Source: an uncultured Granulicatella sp.
GTDB taxonomy: Bacteria > Bacillota > Bacilli > Lactobacillales > Aerococcaceae
DNA: 59,248 bases
Reading direction: 5' to 3'
Assembly (NCBI RefSeq): GCF_938030755.1
Contig: NZ_CALHIF010000071.1
Coordinates: 1 to 59,248 of the forward strand
Below the pieces are notes generated by a model. That model was not told where the DNA came from. It worked only from the letters and a program-made list of their open reading frames with translations, and searched no databases. The position numbers and the translations under genes were made by a program. This document shows, piece after piece, positions 36,010 through 45,008 of the stretch (position 1 is the stretch's first letter; each line of letters begins with the position of its first letter).

Positions 36010-38271
36010 TTAGTTTAATTTCCAAATGTCACGGTTGTAGTCTTCGATTGTACGGTCACTTGAGAAGAAGCCGGCCATTGCGATGTTTGTCACCACTTTA
36101 GCATTCCATTCATCTCTGTTTTCGAAATCGCGATACATACGTTCTTTTGTTTCAATGTAATCTTCTAAGTCTAATAATGTCATGAACCAGTCTTTTGTAG
36201 TCAACTCGTTGTATAGACGTTCTAGACGTTCTTTATTTCCTACTTCAAGTAAAGCGTCACTCTTCACGAATTCTACTAATGGACGGATTGCATCTCTCTT
36301 AGCAAACTCGCCAGCGTTGTAATCGCCTTTTTCATAATGAGCAATTACTTCATCACTCTTCTCACCGAAGATATAGATATTGTCGTCACCAACAAGTTCG
36401 TGGATTTCCACGTTCGCACCATCTTCAGTACCAAGAGTTAATGCCCCGTTTAGCATGAATTTCATATTCCCTGTTCCGCTAGCTTCTTTTGAAGCAAGTG
36501 AAATTTGTTCAGAAATATTACATGCTGGAATTAAGTGTGTTGCTGCTGTTACGTTGTAGTTTTCAACCATTACGACTTGTAAGTGTGGGCTTACTTCTGG
36601 GTCATTTGCGATTAATTCAGATAATGAAAGAATTAAATGAATGACGTCTTGCGCAATGACATATGCAGGTGCAGCTTTCCCACCGAAAATAATGGTGATT
36701 GGTCTAGCTGGAATGTTTCCGCTCTTGATATCTAAATATTTATGAATCACATATAAAGCGTTCATTTGTTGACGTTTATATTCGTGCATACGTTTGATTT
36801 GGATATCAAAAATAGAATTTTCATTCACTGTGATACCTTGTTTTTCTTGTAGGTAAACACTTAAACGTTTCTTGTTATCACGTTTAATCTTGTCTAATTT
36901 TTCGCGAACAATCGCATCATGACGGAAAGCTTTCAACGCTTCTAATTTAGAAGCATCCTTACGCCACTCTGTTCCAATTGTTTCATCTAATAATTTAGCT
37001 AGTTCTGGGTTGGCATGCATTAACCAACGACGGAATGTAATCCCATTTGTTTTGTTGTTGAATTTCTCAGGATAGATTTCGTAGAAATTCTTTAATTCAC
37101 TTTCTTTTAAGATATCTGTATGCAGTGCCGCAACACCGTTTACGCTATATCCATAGTGAATATCCATATGCGCCATGTGAACACGGTCCTGTTCGTCGAT
37201 GATGGCTACTGATGGATCTTCATATTTTGCTTTTACGCGAGCGTCTAATTCTTTAATAATTGGCACTAAATGTGGCACTACTTTTTCTAAGTATGCTAAA
37301 GGCCATTTTTCTAACGCTTCTGATAAGATTGTGTGGTTTGTATAAGCTGTCATTGCGGATACGATTTCCACTGCTTCATCAAATTCAATTCCACGTTCCC
37401 CAAGTAAACGAATTAATTCAGGAATCACCATTGATGGGTGCGTATCGTTAATTTGAACTGTTGCGTATTCCGCTAAGTCGTGTAAGTTACTTCCTTTAGC
37501 AAGTGCTTCATCAATTAATAATTGAGCCCCATTACTTACCATGAAGTATTGTTGATAAATACGTAGTAAGTGTCCTGCTTCGTCGCTATCATCTGGATAT
37601 AAGAATAATGTTAAGTTTTTAGCGATTTGAGTTTTATCAAACTCAATTGAATCACTTGAAACTAAAGACTCATCAATTGAATCCACATCGAATAAGTGTA
37701 ATTTATTTTTAGTTGATTGTTCATATCCTAAAACATCGATATCAAACATTTTTGAAGTCAATGTAAAGTCAGCAAACGGTACTTTATAAGAAGTTTCTGT
37801 TGGAACTAACCAGCTTTCAGGTGTTAACCAAACGTTCGGAACTGCATCTTGTTGGTTATCTTTGAATTTTTGTTCGAATAAGCCATAGTGGTAGTTTAAT
37901 CCAACACCGTCTCCCGTTAATCCAAGCGTTGCGATGGAATCAAGGAAACACGCAGCTAGACGTCCTAGACCACCATTCCCTAAAGATGGCTCTAATTCGA
38001 TTTCTTCGATTTCAGCTAATGAATGTCCAGCTTCTGATAGCACTTCTTTTACTTCATCGTAAAGCCCTAAGTTAATTAGATTGTTTGATAATAATTTACC
38101 GATTAAGAACTCAGCAGAAATGTAATACACTTTTTTCTTACCATTGTTTTGTGGTAAGGCTGCACTTTTTTCTTTCGTAAATTGTAATAATGCTAAGTAA
38201 ACTTCTTCTTTTGTGCAGTCTTTTAAAGACTTTTCTAAGTTTCCTTCTACATATTGTTTAAAATTTTTCAT
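36010..38271 (-). CDS. glgP: Alpha-glucan (glycogen/maltodextrin) phosphorylase
   Basis: Pyridoxal-phosphate enzyme that releases glucose-1-phosphate from alpha-1,4-glucans. N-terminal VYYISAEFLIGK and LGNGGLGRLAACFLDS are family signatures. The PLP lysine sits in EASGTGNMKFMLNGALTLGT near residue 600. Length 753 is typical for bacterial maltodextrin phosphorylases, which are shorter than animal enzymes. The start follows AAGGAGAGAACA. It lies 28 bases after malQ and 22 bases before gtfA. Confidence 0.96.
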   Translation of the reverse strand: MKNFKQYVEGNLEKSLKDCTKEEVYLALLQFTKEKSAALPQNNGKKKVYYISAEFLIGKLLSNNLINLGLYDEVKEVLSEAGHSLAEIEEIELEPSLGNGGLGRLAACFLDSIATLGLTGDGVGLNYHYGLFEQKFKDNQQDAVPNVWLTPESWLVPTETSYKVPFADFTLTSKMFDIDVLGYEQSTKNKLHLFDVDSIDESLVSSDSIEFDKTQIAKNLTLFLYPDDSDEAGHLLRIYQQYFMVSNGAQLLIDEALAKGSNLHDLAEYATVQINDTHPSMVIPELIRLLGERGIEFDEAVEIVSAMTAYTNHTILSEALEKWPLAYLEKVVPHLVPIIKELDARVKAKYEDPSVAIIDEQDRVHMAHMDIHYGYSVNGVAALHTDILKESELKNFYEIYPEKFNNKTNGITFRRWLMHANPELAKLLDETIGTEWRKDASKLEALKAFRHDAIVREKLDKIKRDNKKRLSVYLQEKQGITVNENSIFDIQIKRMHEYKRQQMNALYVIHKYLDIKSGNIPARPITIIFGGKAAPAYVIAQDVIHLILSLSELIANDPEVSPHLQVVMVENYNVTAATHLIPACNISEQISLASKEASGTGNMKFMLNGALTLGTEDGANVEIHELVGDDNIYIFGEKSDEVIAHYEKGDYNAGEFAKRDAIRPLVEFVKSDALLEVGNKERLERLYNELTTKDWFMTLLDLEDYIETKERMYRDFENRDEWNAKVVTNIAMAGFFSSDRTIEDYNRDIWKLN

Positions 38272-38299
38272 TGTTCTCTCCTTTTTGGTTTGCGCGAGG

Positions 38300-39841
38300 T
38301 TACTTTTCTTCCTCTACTAATTCCTCTTCAACTTCCACTTCTTCAAGATGTGGATTTGCACGATCATACAATTCAGTAATCCCAAGTAAGAATTCTTCTA
38401 CAGACTCTGTTAACTGCTCTTTGGTCATTCTCCATACCCAGTTTCCTCCGAGCGTACTTGGAATGTTCATACGAGCCGTCTCATCTAATTGTAGTAGATC
38501 TTGCATTGTTGCAACTGTCATTCGACTAACAGAACCATATAATCCGCGTAGTAAAGCATAGCTAATTGGTTCCTCATCACGTCGATTTAAGTAACGATTA
38601 CAGAATTCTCTTGTTTCTTCCGTTACCGAATTATACCACCCTAATACTGTATCATTATCATGCGTTCCTGTATAGGCAACTGCATTCATTGGATAATGAT
38701 GAGGTAAATCTCCGCTCTTAGGATTCTCACCCATAAATCCGAATTCCAAGATTTTCATTCCTGGGAATCCAGTAGCTTCACGAAGATTGATTACATCTTC
38801 ATCCATGAATCCTAAGTCCTCTGCGATAATTGGCAATTCACCGAGTTGCTCTTTTACAGCTTTAAATAAATCATACCCTGGACCTTTAACCCATTTCCCG
38901 ATTGTTGCGTTTTCAGCTGATGCTGGGATTTCCCAATAAGCTGAGAAGCCTCTGAAGTGGTCAATACGAACAACATCAAACAATTCAAAACTTGCTTGTA
39001 GTCGTTTGCTCCACCAAGTGTATCCATCTTCTTTCATCGCTTCCCAATTATAAATCGGGTTCCCCCATAATTGACCTAGCGGAGAAAAATCATCCGCAGG
39101 ACATCCAGCTACACAAAGTGGATTCCCTTGTGCATCTGTTTTGAAGTAATGTGGTGTTGCCCACATTTCCACGCTATCAGCTGCTACATAAATTGGCATA
39201 TCTCCGATAATTTGAATGTAGTTGTCATTCGCATATTTTTTAAGAGCATGCCATTGCATATCAAATAAGAATTGTGTGACACGATGATATTCTAACTTAT
39301 CCGCGAGGCGTGTACGGTACTGTGCTAACGCGTCTGGTTGACGGCGTTTAATCGCTTCGTCGCTCCATGCTGTCCATGGTTTCATATCAAAAGATTCTTT
39401 AATAGCCATATACTCCGCAAACGGCTCTAACCATTCTGCTTTTTCAGCTACGAATTTTTCGTATGCAGGAGTTTTTCCTTTAGATAGAAAAGCAGCCACT
39501 GCTTTTTCTAAAACAGGTCTACGTTTTTCATATAGTAATGCGTAGTCAACAGTTGTTTCATCCGTACCCCAATTTCCTAGAACATCTTCCTTCTTTAGTA
39601 GACCTTCTTCTATTAAAAGATCGAAATCGATAAAGTTTGTATTTCCAGCAAAAGCCGAAAAAGATTGATATGGAGAATCTCCATAGCTAGTTGTTCCTAA
39701 TGGTAAAATTTGCCAATAAGTCTGTTTCGTACGAACTAGAAAATCTACAAAATCAAATGCAGATTTACCGAAAGTTCCGATTCCATATTGACCAGGTAAT
39801 GATGAAATATGCATTAACACACCTGATTCTCTATTGCTCAT
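38300..39841 (-). CDS. malQ: 4-alpha-glucanotransferase (amylomaltase)
   Basis: GH77 disproportionating enzyme that re-lengthens short maltodextrins so the phosphorylase can use them. SGVLMHISSLPGQYGIG at the N-terminus, VRIDHFRGF (nucleophile Asp near 297), PIIAEDLG (acid/base Glu near 344) and YTGTHDNDT (near 395) are all present. Length 513, with an unusual Glu/Val-rich acidic tail of about 20 residues. First gene of the minus-strand operon, under a promoter that carries a LacI-type operator. Confidence 0.96.
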   Translation of the reverse strand: MSNRESGVLMHISSLPGQYGIGTFGKSAFDFVDFLVRTKQTYWQILPLGTTSYGDSPYQSFSAFAGNTNFIDFDLLIEEGLLKKEDVLGNWGTDETTVDYALLYEKRRPVLEKAVAAFLSKGKTPAYEKFVAEKAEWLEPFAEYMAIKESFDMKPWTAWSDEAIKRRQPDALAQYRTRLADKLEYHRVTQFLFDMQWHALKKYANDNYIQIIGDMPIYVAADSVEMWATPHYFKTDAQGNPLCVAGCPADDFSPLGQLWGNPIYNWEAMKEDGYTWWSKRLQASFELFDVVRIDHFRGFSAYWEIPASAENATIGKWVKGPGYDLFKAVKEQLGELPIIAEDLGFMDEDVINLREATGFPGMKILEFGFMGENPKSGDLPHHYPMNAVAYTGTHDNDTVLGWYNSVTEETREFCNRYLNRRDEEPISYALLRGLYGSVSRMTVATMQDLLQLDETARMNIPSTLGGNWVWRMTKEQLTESVEEFLLGITELYDRANPHLEEVEVEEELVEEEK

Positions 39842-39899
39842 ATATTTGATACCTCTCTCCTTAATCAGTATATTTATCCATGTAAGCGCAATAATCCGC

Positions 39900-39911
39900 G
39901 CAACCGTTTGC
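39900..39911. promoter_or_regulatory. LacI/cre-type operator in the malQ promoter
   Basis: GCAACCGTTTGC is a near-palindromic CcpA/LacI-family half-site pair, immediately downstream of the malQ -10 element, where binding would block transcription. Confidence 0.6.
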
Positions 39912-39915
39912 TTTA

Positions 39916-39944
39916 ATATTAGAGTATTTTTTTTAATAAAACAA
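39916..39944 (-). promoter_or_regulatory. Promoter of malQ-glgP-gtfA
   Basis: On the minus strand TTGTTT (complement of 39939-39944) and TAATAT (complement of 39916-39921) with a 17-base spacer. Confidence 0.65.
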
Positions 39945-40073
39945 GTATTATTTTATAAGTTTTTAATACATCTTGAATATACAAGGATAAAATAAACTTA
40001 ATTTCTATTTAATTCAACCAAAAACCACTTATATTCAGTATTTTTTATTCCTTTAATTTTTTTAACAAAATAC

Positions 40074-40102
40074 TTGCAAACGGTTTATGGAAGCGGTATA
40101 CT
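40074..40102 (+). promoter_or_regulatory. Promoter of the sugar ABC operon, overlapping an operator
   Basis: TTGCAA (40074-40079) and TATACT (40097-40102) with exactly 17 bases between them. The -35 box lies inside TTGCAAACGGTTTATG, one mismatch from the cre consensus, so a LacI-family repressor or CcpA would compete directly with RNA polymerase. Confidence 0.75.
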
Positions 40103-40114
40103 AAAACCAGTTAA

Positions 40115-40127
40115 GAAATCGTTTGCG
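40115..40127. promoter_or_regulatory. Second LacI-type operator before the sugar-binding protein gene
   Basis: GAAATCGTTTGCG shares the GCAAACG half-site with the two other sites in this intergenic region. It lies downstream of the promoter and 35 bases before the start codon. Confidence 0.5.
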
Positions 40128-40161
40128 TAATCTACAACGAATTTTAAGGAGGAAAAATATT

Positions 40162-41466
40162 ATGGCAAACAAATGGTTTAAAAAATCTTTAATGGTTGGC
40201 TTAGCTGGTTTAGCTTTAGCAGGCTGTGCAAGCGGAGGTAACCAATCAAACTCTTCTAATGGAGGCTCTGAAAGCAAAAAAGAATTTACTTTATATAGTA
40301 ATAAGAGCGAAATCCAAGAAGCCCTAACAGCATATGCTAAAGAATGGGGAGACAAAAACGGAGTTAAAGTTAATATTAAAACTTGTTCTGGTTCATGTAA
40401 GATTTCTGACCAACTAAAAACTGAATTTACTGCAGGTACTGCACCAGATGTATTCGTAATTGAAGGTCAAGCTGGATATGATTTGTGGAAAGACAACCTA
40501 CAACCATTAAAAGGTGACTGGATTGATAAAACTGAGTTTGAATTTAAACAAGGTAACGACGTATACGGATTCCCAGTATCTGTAGAAGGATACGGATTAG
40601 CTTACAACAAAGAAATCTTAACTAAAGCTGGAATTGATCCTGCTACTCTAACTTCTTTTGAAGCAGTTGAGAAAGCAATGGCTACTTTAGAAAGTAAAAA
40701 AGATGAATTAGGATTATCTACTGTTGTTGCTACAGCAACTAAAGAAGGTGAAACTTGGATCATGGGTATCCATGACTTCGGTGCTTACTTAAGTAGTGGT
40801 CTTCCAAATGGTGATCGTTCAGTTACAAACCAAGTGCTAAAAGGTGAAATGGATAAAACTCGTTTAGAAAACTACACTAACTGGGTTGAATTATTATTCA
40901 AACATACTGATAAGAAACTCTTAACAGTTGGTACTCAAGAAGATATGGACTCAGCATTTGCTTCAGGAAAAGCTGCTTTCTTACACCAAGGTAACTGGAA
41001 AGATCCTAACTTAAAACAATTAAATGCTAACTTCGAAATGGGATTCATTCCTTATCAAACTTTAGGTAAAGATAAAAATGCTGATGGATTATTCATCGGT
41101 GCTCCTTCTTACTATGTAGTGAACAAAGATACTAAAGCTTTAGATTCTATCAACAAATTCTTCAACGACTTAGCTGATACTAAAGAAGGTCAAGACTACA
41201 TCGTAAACAAAGCAAACATGATTTCTCCATTCTCTAACACAACTGAGAAACCATCAGCTCCATTATCACGCTTCTTAGCTGAATGGGTTAGCGCGAAGAA
41301 ACCTGTTTACTCATTTGACAACCCATACTTCATGCCTGATAACTTCTTAATGAACAAATTAGGACCAATCTACGGTCAATATGCTCAAGGTTCAATTGAT
41401 AAAGCTAAATTCCAAGAATTAATTATCAACCAAATTAAAGAAGTGCCAAGCTTGATTAAAAAATAA
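40162..41466 (+). CDS. Sugar ABC transporter substrate-binding lipoprotein
   Basis: Family 1 extracellular binding protein of 434 residues for an oligosaccharide, probably maltodextrin, sucrose or another alpha-glucoside given the neighbours. The N-terminal signal ends in the lipobox LALAGC (lipidated Cys near residue 21). A Gly/Ser/Asn linker is followed by the binding domain. Two close cysteines in TCSGSC near residue 77 are unusual for an exported protein of this group and could form a disulfide. ATG 40162 is chosen for the preceding AAGGAGG. A hairpin separates it from the permease genes. Confidence 0.92.
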   Translation: MANKWFKKSLMVGLAGLALAGCASGGNQSNSSNGGSESKKEFTLYSNKSEIQEALTAYAKEWGDKNGVKVNIKTCSGSCKISDQLKTEFTAGTAPDVFVIEGQAGYDLWKDNLQPLKGDWIDKTEFEFKQGNDVYGFPVSVEGYGLAYNKEILTKAGIDPATLTSFEAVEKAMATLESKKDELGLSTVVATATKEGETWIMGIHDFGAYLSSGLPNGDRSVTNQVLKGEMDKTRLENYTNWVELLFKHTDKKLLTVGTQEDMDSAFASGKAAFLHQGNWKDPNLKQLNANFEMGFIPYQTLGKDKNADGLFIGAPSYYVVNKDTKALDSINKFFNDLADTKEGQDYIVNKANMISPFSNTTEKPSAPLSRFLAEWVSAKKPVYSFDNPYFMPDNFLMNKLGPIYGQYAQGSIDKAKFQELIINQIKEVPSLIKK

Positions 41467-41487
41467 TTAACAATATTGTAGTAAACA

Positions 41488-41519
41488 AACCCACAGCTGC
41501 CTTTTAGTGGCTGTGGGTT
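41488..41519 (+). other. Intercistronic hairpin after the binding-protein gene
   Basis: Perfect 10-bp stem (41488-41497 with 41510-41519) without a T run. Such elements commonly stabilise the upstream mRNA or cause partial termination, giving more binding protein than permease. Confidence 0.65.
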
Positions 41520-41588
41520 ATGTGCTACAATAAAGATACATACAGGTGCTACCCCACCTGGAAATTCTCATAAAGGAGGAACTCTCTC

Positions 41589-42515
41589 ATGTCTAAAAAC
41601 AAGAAAGCTTTAAGCAGAGATGATCGTGCAAAACGCAATTTTTATAGATTAGTTTTACCAGCATTTATCATTTTTGCGATTGTTATTATTGTACCTTTCT
41701 TCTTAGGGTTCTACTATTCATTAACCGACTGGAAGAGCGTTACACAAACCAACCTACAATTTGTAGGTCTAAAAAACTTTACAGAAAGTTTGGCTGACAC
41801 TCGCTTCCAATATTCTTTAATGATTACTGTGATTTTTGCGTTATTCAACGTTGTCGTGGTAAACATTGTGTCATTTAGTCTTGCTTTACTTGTATCCAGC
41901 AAGATTAAATTAAAAGATATCTTCCGTGCAGGATTCTTTATTCCAAACTTAATCGGGGGACTTGTTCTTGGTTATATTTGGCAATTCATCTATAACTCTG
42001 TATTCCCTGCTTTAGGACAATTAATCGGTAGCCAATTCTTAATCGATAACTTGTTCCTTGGAGATGTGAAATTGGCTGTAACTGCATTAATCATTACAAA
42101 CACATGGCAATATGCTGGATATATTATGATGATTTACTTTGCAGCTTTACAAAACGTACCTTCAAGTTTAGTAGAATCTGCTTCTCTTGATGGTGCAAAT
42201 GCATGGCAACGCCTACGCCACATTATCATCCCAATGGTAATGCCAGCGTTCACTGTATCGCTCTTCTTGACAATTACTAACTCATTCAAGATTTTTGATG
42301 TGAACTTCTCATTAACAGGTGGTGGCCCTTCACTACTATGGCATGACAAAGCCATCCAAAGTACTGAATTTATTACAATGAACATTTATAACACTGCTTC
42401 AGGTGACAACTTAATGGCTTTAGGTCAAGCTCGTGCAGTTATCTTATTCTTTATTTTGGTAGTTATCAGCTTGATTCAAACTTCAATCACTAAACGAAAG
42501 GAGATTGACTTATAA
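41589..42515 (+). CDS. Sugar ABC transporter permease (MalF/MsmF-like)
   Basis: First integral-membrane subunit of the sugar importer, 308 residues with six predicted helices. The EAA coupling loop VESASLDGANAWQRLRHI lies near residue 195 and would contact the ATPase. The short N-terminal cytoplasmic arm is basic. The start follows AAAGGAGGA, and its stop overlaps the next start (TAATG). No ATPase gene is in the cluster. Confidence 0.93.
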   Translation: MSKNKKALSRDDRAKRNFYRLVLPAFIIFAIVIIVPFFLGFYYSLTDWKSVTQTNLQFVGLKNFTESLADTRFQYSLMITVIFALFNVVVVNIVSFSLALLVSSKIKLKDIFRAGFFIPNLIGGLVLGYIWQFIYNSVFPALGQLIGSQFLIDNLFLGDVKLAVTALIITNTWQYAGYIMMIYFAALQNVPSSLVESASLDGANAWQRLRHIIIPMVMPAFTVSLFLTITNSFKIFDVNFSLTGGGPSLLWHDKAIQSTEFITMNIYNTASGDNLMALGQARAVILFFILVVISLIQTSITKRKEIDL

Positions 42516-43390
42516 TGAAAAAACAAAAATTAGGAATCTTATTTCTAGAAATTTTAGGAGTCATCCTTTTCTTACTATTCTTGAGTCCAATCGTTCTTTT
42601 AGTGATTAACTCAGCTAAAAGCTCTGCTGATATTCTTTCAGATCCGTTAGCTTTACCTGCAAGTTTTGGTCAACTATGGACTAATATTGTTACCATTTGG
42701 AATAACCCTTCCATCAATTACCCATCATCATTTTTATCATCAACGATTATTACTGTGATTTCTCTTTTCACAATCACTCTATTTTCGGCACTTGCTGCAT
42801 GGGGACTTGTTCGATTCCGTTCAAAAGCTTCAACAGTGATTTTCTTCATTTTTGTAGCTTCAATGGTTATTCCTTTCCAAGTAGTCATGTATCCACTTGT
42901 TACTTGGTTTAAAATTTTAAGCGATGCGATAACAACTCCATTATTTGGATTTAGCTTATTACGTTCTTATCCAGGAATCATCTTAGCATACACTGGTTTT
43001 GGTATGTCACTTTCAGTATTCATGTTCCACGGATTCATTAAAGGTGTTCCTTTAGAAATCGAAGAAGCTGCTGAATTAGATGGTTGTAACAAAATGCAAA
43101 CATTCTTCTACGTAGTACTTCCTATTTTAAAACCAATCTACGTTACCATTTTAATTTTGAATGGAATTTGGATTTGGAATGACTTCCTATTACCACTTCT
43201 ATTACTTGGGAAAGGAAATGCGATTCAAACATTACCGATTGCGGTATCAAACTTTGCCGGATCATTTACAAAACAATGGGATATGATTCTAACTTCTACA
43301 TTACTCATTATGTTACCAGTGATTATCTTATTCCTATTCGCTCAAAAACATATCATGAAAGGTATGGTTGACGGAGCAATCAAATCATAG
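42515..43390 (+). CDS. Sugar ABC transporter permease (MalG/MsmG-like)
   Basis: Second membrane subunit of the importer, 291 residues with six predicted helices. The EAA loop IEEAAELDGCNKMQTFFYV lies near residue 185. It is translated from an ATG overlapping the stop of the first permease gene. The TYxxPF-type ending is replaced by KGMVDGAIKS, typical of CUT1 permeases. Confidence 0.93.
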   Translation: MKKQKLGILFLEILGVILFLLFLSPIVLLVINSAKSSADILSDPLALPASFGQLWTNIVTIWNNPSINYPSSFLSSTIITVISLFTITLFSALAAWGLVRFRSKASTVIFFIFVASMVIPFQVVMYPLVTWFKILSDAITTPLFGFSLLRSYPGIILAYTGFGMSLSVFMFHGFIKGVPLEIEEAAELDGCNKMQTFFYVVLPILKPIYVTILILNGIWIWNDFLLPLLLLGKGNAIQTLPIAVSNFAGSFTKQWDMILTSTLLIMLPVIILFLFAQKHIMKGMVDGAIKS

Positions 43391-43403
43391 TTCCTTAAAT
43401 GCT

Positions 43404-43442
43404 CTGGGCGTGAAAATAACTGTTTTCATGCCCAGATTTTTT
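43404..43442 (+). terminator. Terminator after the sugar permease genes
   Basis: Hairpin with CTGGGC / GCCCAG outer and TGAAAA / TTTTCA inner arms, followed by six T residues. The regulator gene downstream has its own ribosome binding site and may be expressed by read-through. Confidence 0.85.
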
Positions 43443-43480
43443 ATTTTAATCATCACTCTACTAAGAAAGGAGGAATATAG

Positions 43481-44464
43481 ATGGCATCTACTATTAAGGA
43501 TGTTGCAAAGCTTTCTGGAGTCTCTCCTTCTACGGTTACTAGAGTTATTCAAGATAAGTCTAGTATTAGTGAAGCGACGAAGAAAAAAGTTCGTAAGGCC
43601 ATGGCTTCATTAAATTATCATCCAAATGTTAATGCAAGAAGCTTAGCAAGTAATAAAACAAATGTCATCGGTGTTGTTCTTCCCAAAGACTCGGATATCT
43701 TTTATCAAAATTCATTTTTCCCCGCGGTTATTCGAGGAATATCTCAAACAGCAGCGGATCATCAATACTCTATTCAATTATGTACTGGAAAAGATATGAA
43801 TCAGCGTTTAGCGATTTTGAAAGATACTATTCTTGGAAAGCGCGTAGATGGACTCATCTTTCTGTACGGGGAAATTGAAGACCCCCTTGTTGAATTTGCA
43901 ATTGAACAAGAATTTCCTGCTGTTGTAATCGGAAAAACATTATCCCCTCTTATTTCATTTGTTGATAATAATAATGAAAAAGCAGGGTTTGATGCAACAG
44001 AATATATTATTCAAAAAGGCGCAAAATCTATTGCATTTATCGGTGGTCGAGACCAATTATTTGTTTCCCGAGACCGACTAAAAGGATATGAAAAAGCTCT
44101 TAAAAAATATGATATCCAAATAAACGATAGCCTTATTGCTCAAGTTTCTGAATTTACAAGAGAACAAGGTTATCATACTTTAAAAGAACTTCTAAAAGAA
44201 GGAAACATTGATGGTCTAGTAACAGCAGACTCTCTCTTTACTGAAGGAGCTGTTCGATATTTAAATGAAAAACAAATTCATTTGCCTATCATCACTTTTG
44301 ACTCGGTACAACCTTCTGTTCGAATTGATGCTTATGTTGATATTCATACATTAGAATTAGGACGTTCTTCCTTTAAATTGTTACAAAATGTGATTAAATC
44401 GTACAATAATAAAAATATGATGTGTTACAGACAAATCATTGATCACTCTATAAAAGAAATGTAA
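43481..44464 (+). CDS. LacI-family transcriptional regulator (MalR-like)
   Basis: 327-residue repressor. N-terminal helix-turn-helix TIKDVAKLSGVSPSTVTRVI is followed by the hinge helix NVNARSLASNKTN and a periplasmic-binding-protein-like effector domain (about 60-327). It lies directly downstream of the sugar transporter, so it most likely controls both divergent promoters of this cluster through the GCAAACG-type operators. The effector is probably maltose, a maltodextrin or sucrose derivative. The start follows AAAGGAGG. Confidence 0.92.
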   Translation: MASTIKDVAKLSGVSPSTVTRVIQDKSSISEATKKKVRKAMASLNYHPNVNARSLASNKTNVIGVVLPKDSDIFYQNSFFPAVIRGISQTAADHQYSIQLCTGKDMNQRLAILKDTILGKRVDGLIFLYGEIEDPLVEFAIEQEFPAVVIGKTLSPLISFVDNNNEKAGFDATEYIIQKGAKSIAFIGGRDQLFVSRDRLKGYEKALKKYDIQINDSLIAQVSEFTREQGYHTLKELLKEGNIDGLVTADSLFTEGAVRYLNEKQIHLPIITFDSVQPSVRIDAYVDIHTLELGRSSFKLLQNVIKSYNNKNMMCYRQIIDHSIKEM

Positions 44465-44470
44465 AATAAT

Positions 44471-44516
44471 AAGGCACAAGTTCCAAATAATTGGGACTTG
44501 TGCCTTTTTTTAATCA
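44471..44516 (+). terminator. Terminator after the LacI-family gene
   Basis: Strong hairpin AAGGCACAAGT / ACTTGTGCCTT with one internal mismatch region, followed by seven T residues. Confidence 0.92.
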
Positions 44517-44591
44517 TTTGTATTTTGCAATATAACTTATACATTATAAGTGCGATTGATCTCTCTTATTTATTCTATAATAAAACTCCAT

Positions 44592-44624
44592 CAAAAAACT
44601 CCCAAGCACGAATGCATGGGAGTT
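44592..44624 (-). terminator. Terminator after rpsO
   Basis: Stem AACTCCCA / TGGGAGTT with inner GCA / TGC (44597-44624), followed on the minus strand by TTTTTT. Confidence 0.88.
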
Positions 44625-44640
44625 CTCCATTGGTTTAAGA

Positions 44641-44910
44641 TTAACGACGTAAGCCTAAACGGTTGATTAATTCACGGTAACGTTGAACATCTTTGTTACG
44701 TAAGTATGCTAATAAGTTACGACGGTGACCAACTTTTTTCATTAATCCACGGTTTGAGTGGAAGTCTTTTTTATGAACACGGATGTGGTCATTTAAGTGG
44801 TTGATTTCGTAAGTTAATACAGCGATTTGTACTTCTGGTGAACCAGTGTCTCCTTCGTGTAATGCATACTCTTTGATGATTTCATTTTTCTTTTCTTTAG
44901 AAATAGCCAT
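44641..44910 (-). CDS. rpsO: 30S ribosomal protein S15
   Basis: 89-residue primary 16S rRNA-binding protein of the small-subunit platform. GDTGSPEVQIAVLT, HKKDFHSNRGLM and RRNLLAYLR are diagnostic. It has a leader of about 100 bases, which in other bacteria hosts S15 autoregulation. A terminator follows at once, and pnp is 10 kb further on in the same direction. Confidence 0.98.
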   Translation of the reverse strand: MAISKEKKNEIIKEYALHEGDTGSPEVQIAVLTYEINHLNDHIRVHKKDFHSNRGLMKKVGHRRNLLAYLRNKDVQRYRELINRLGLRR

Positions 44911-45008
44911 TTCTAAACACCTCTTTCTTTTAATTTATGCCTTGTACTAAGTAAAACGTTGGTGATTCGCAAAACTCTGTAAAAGGTCTGTACATTAAGT
45001 ACTTAATC

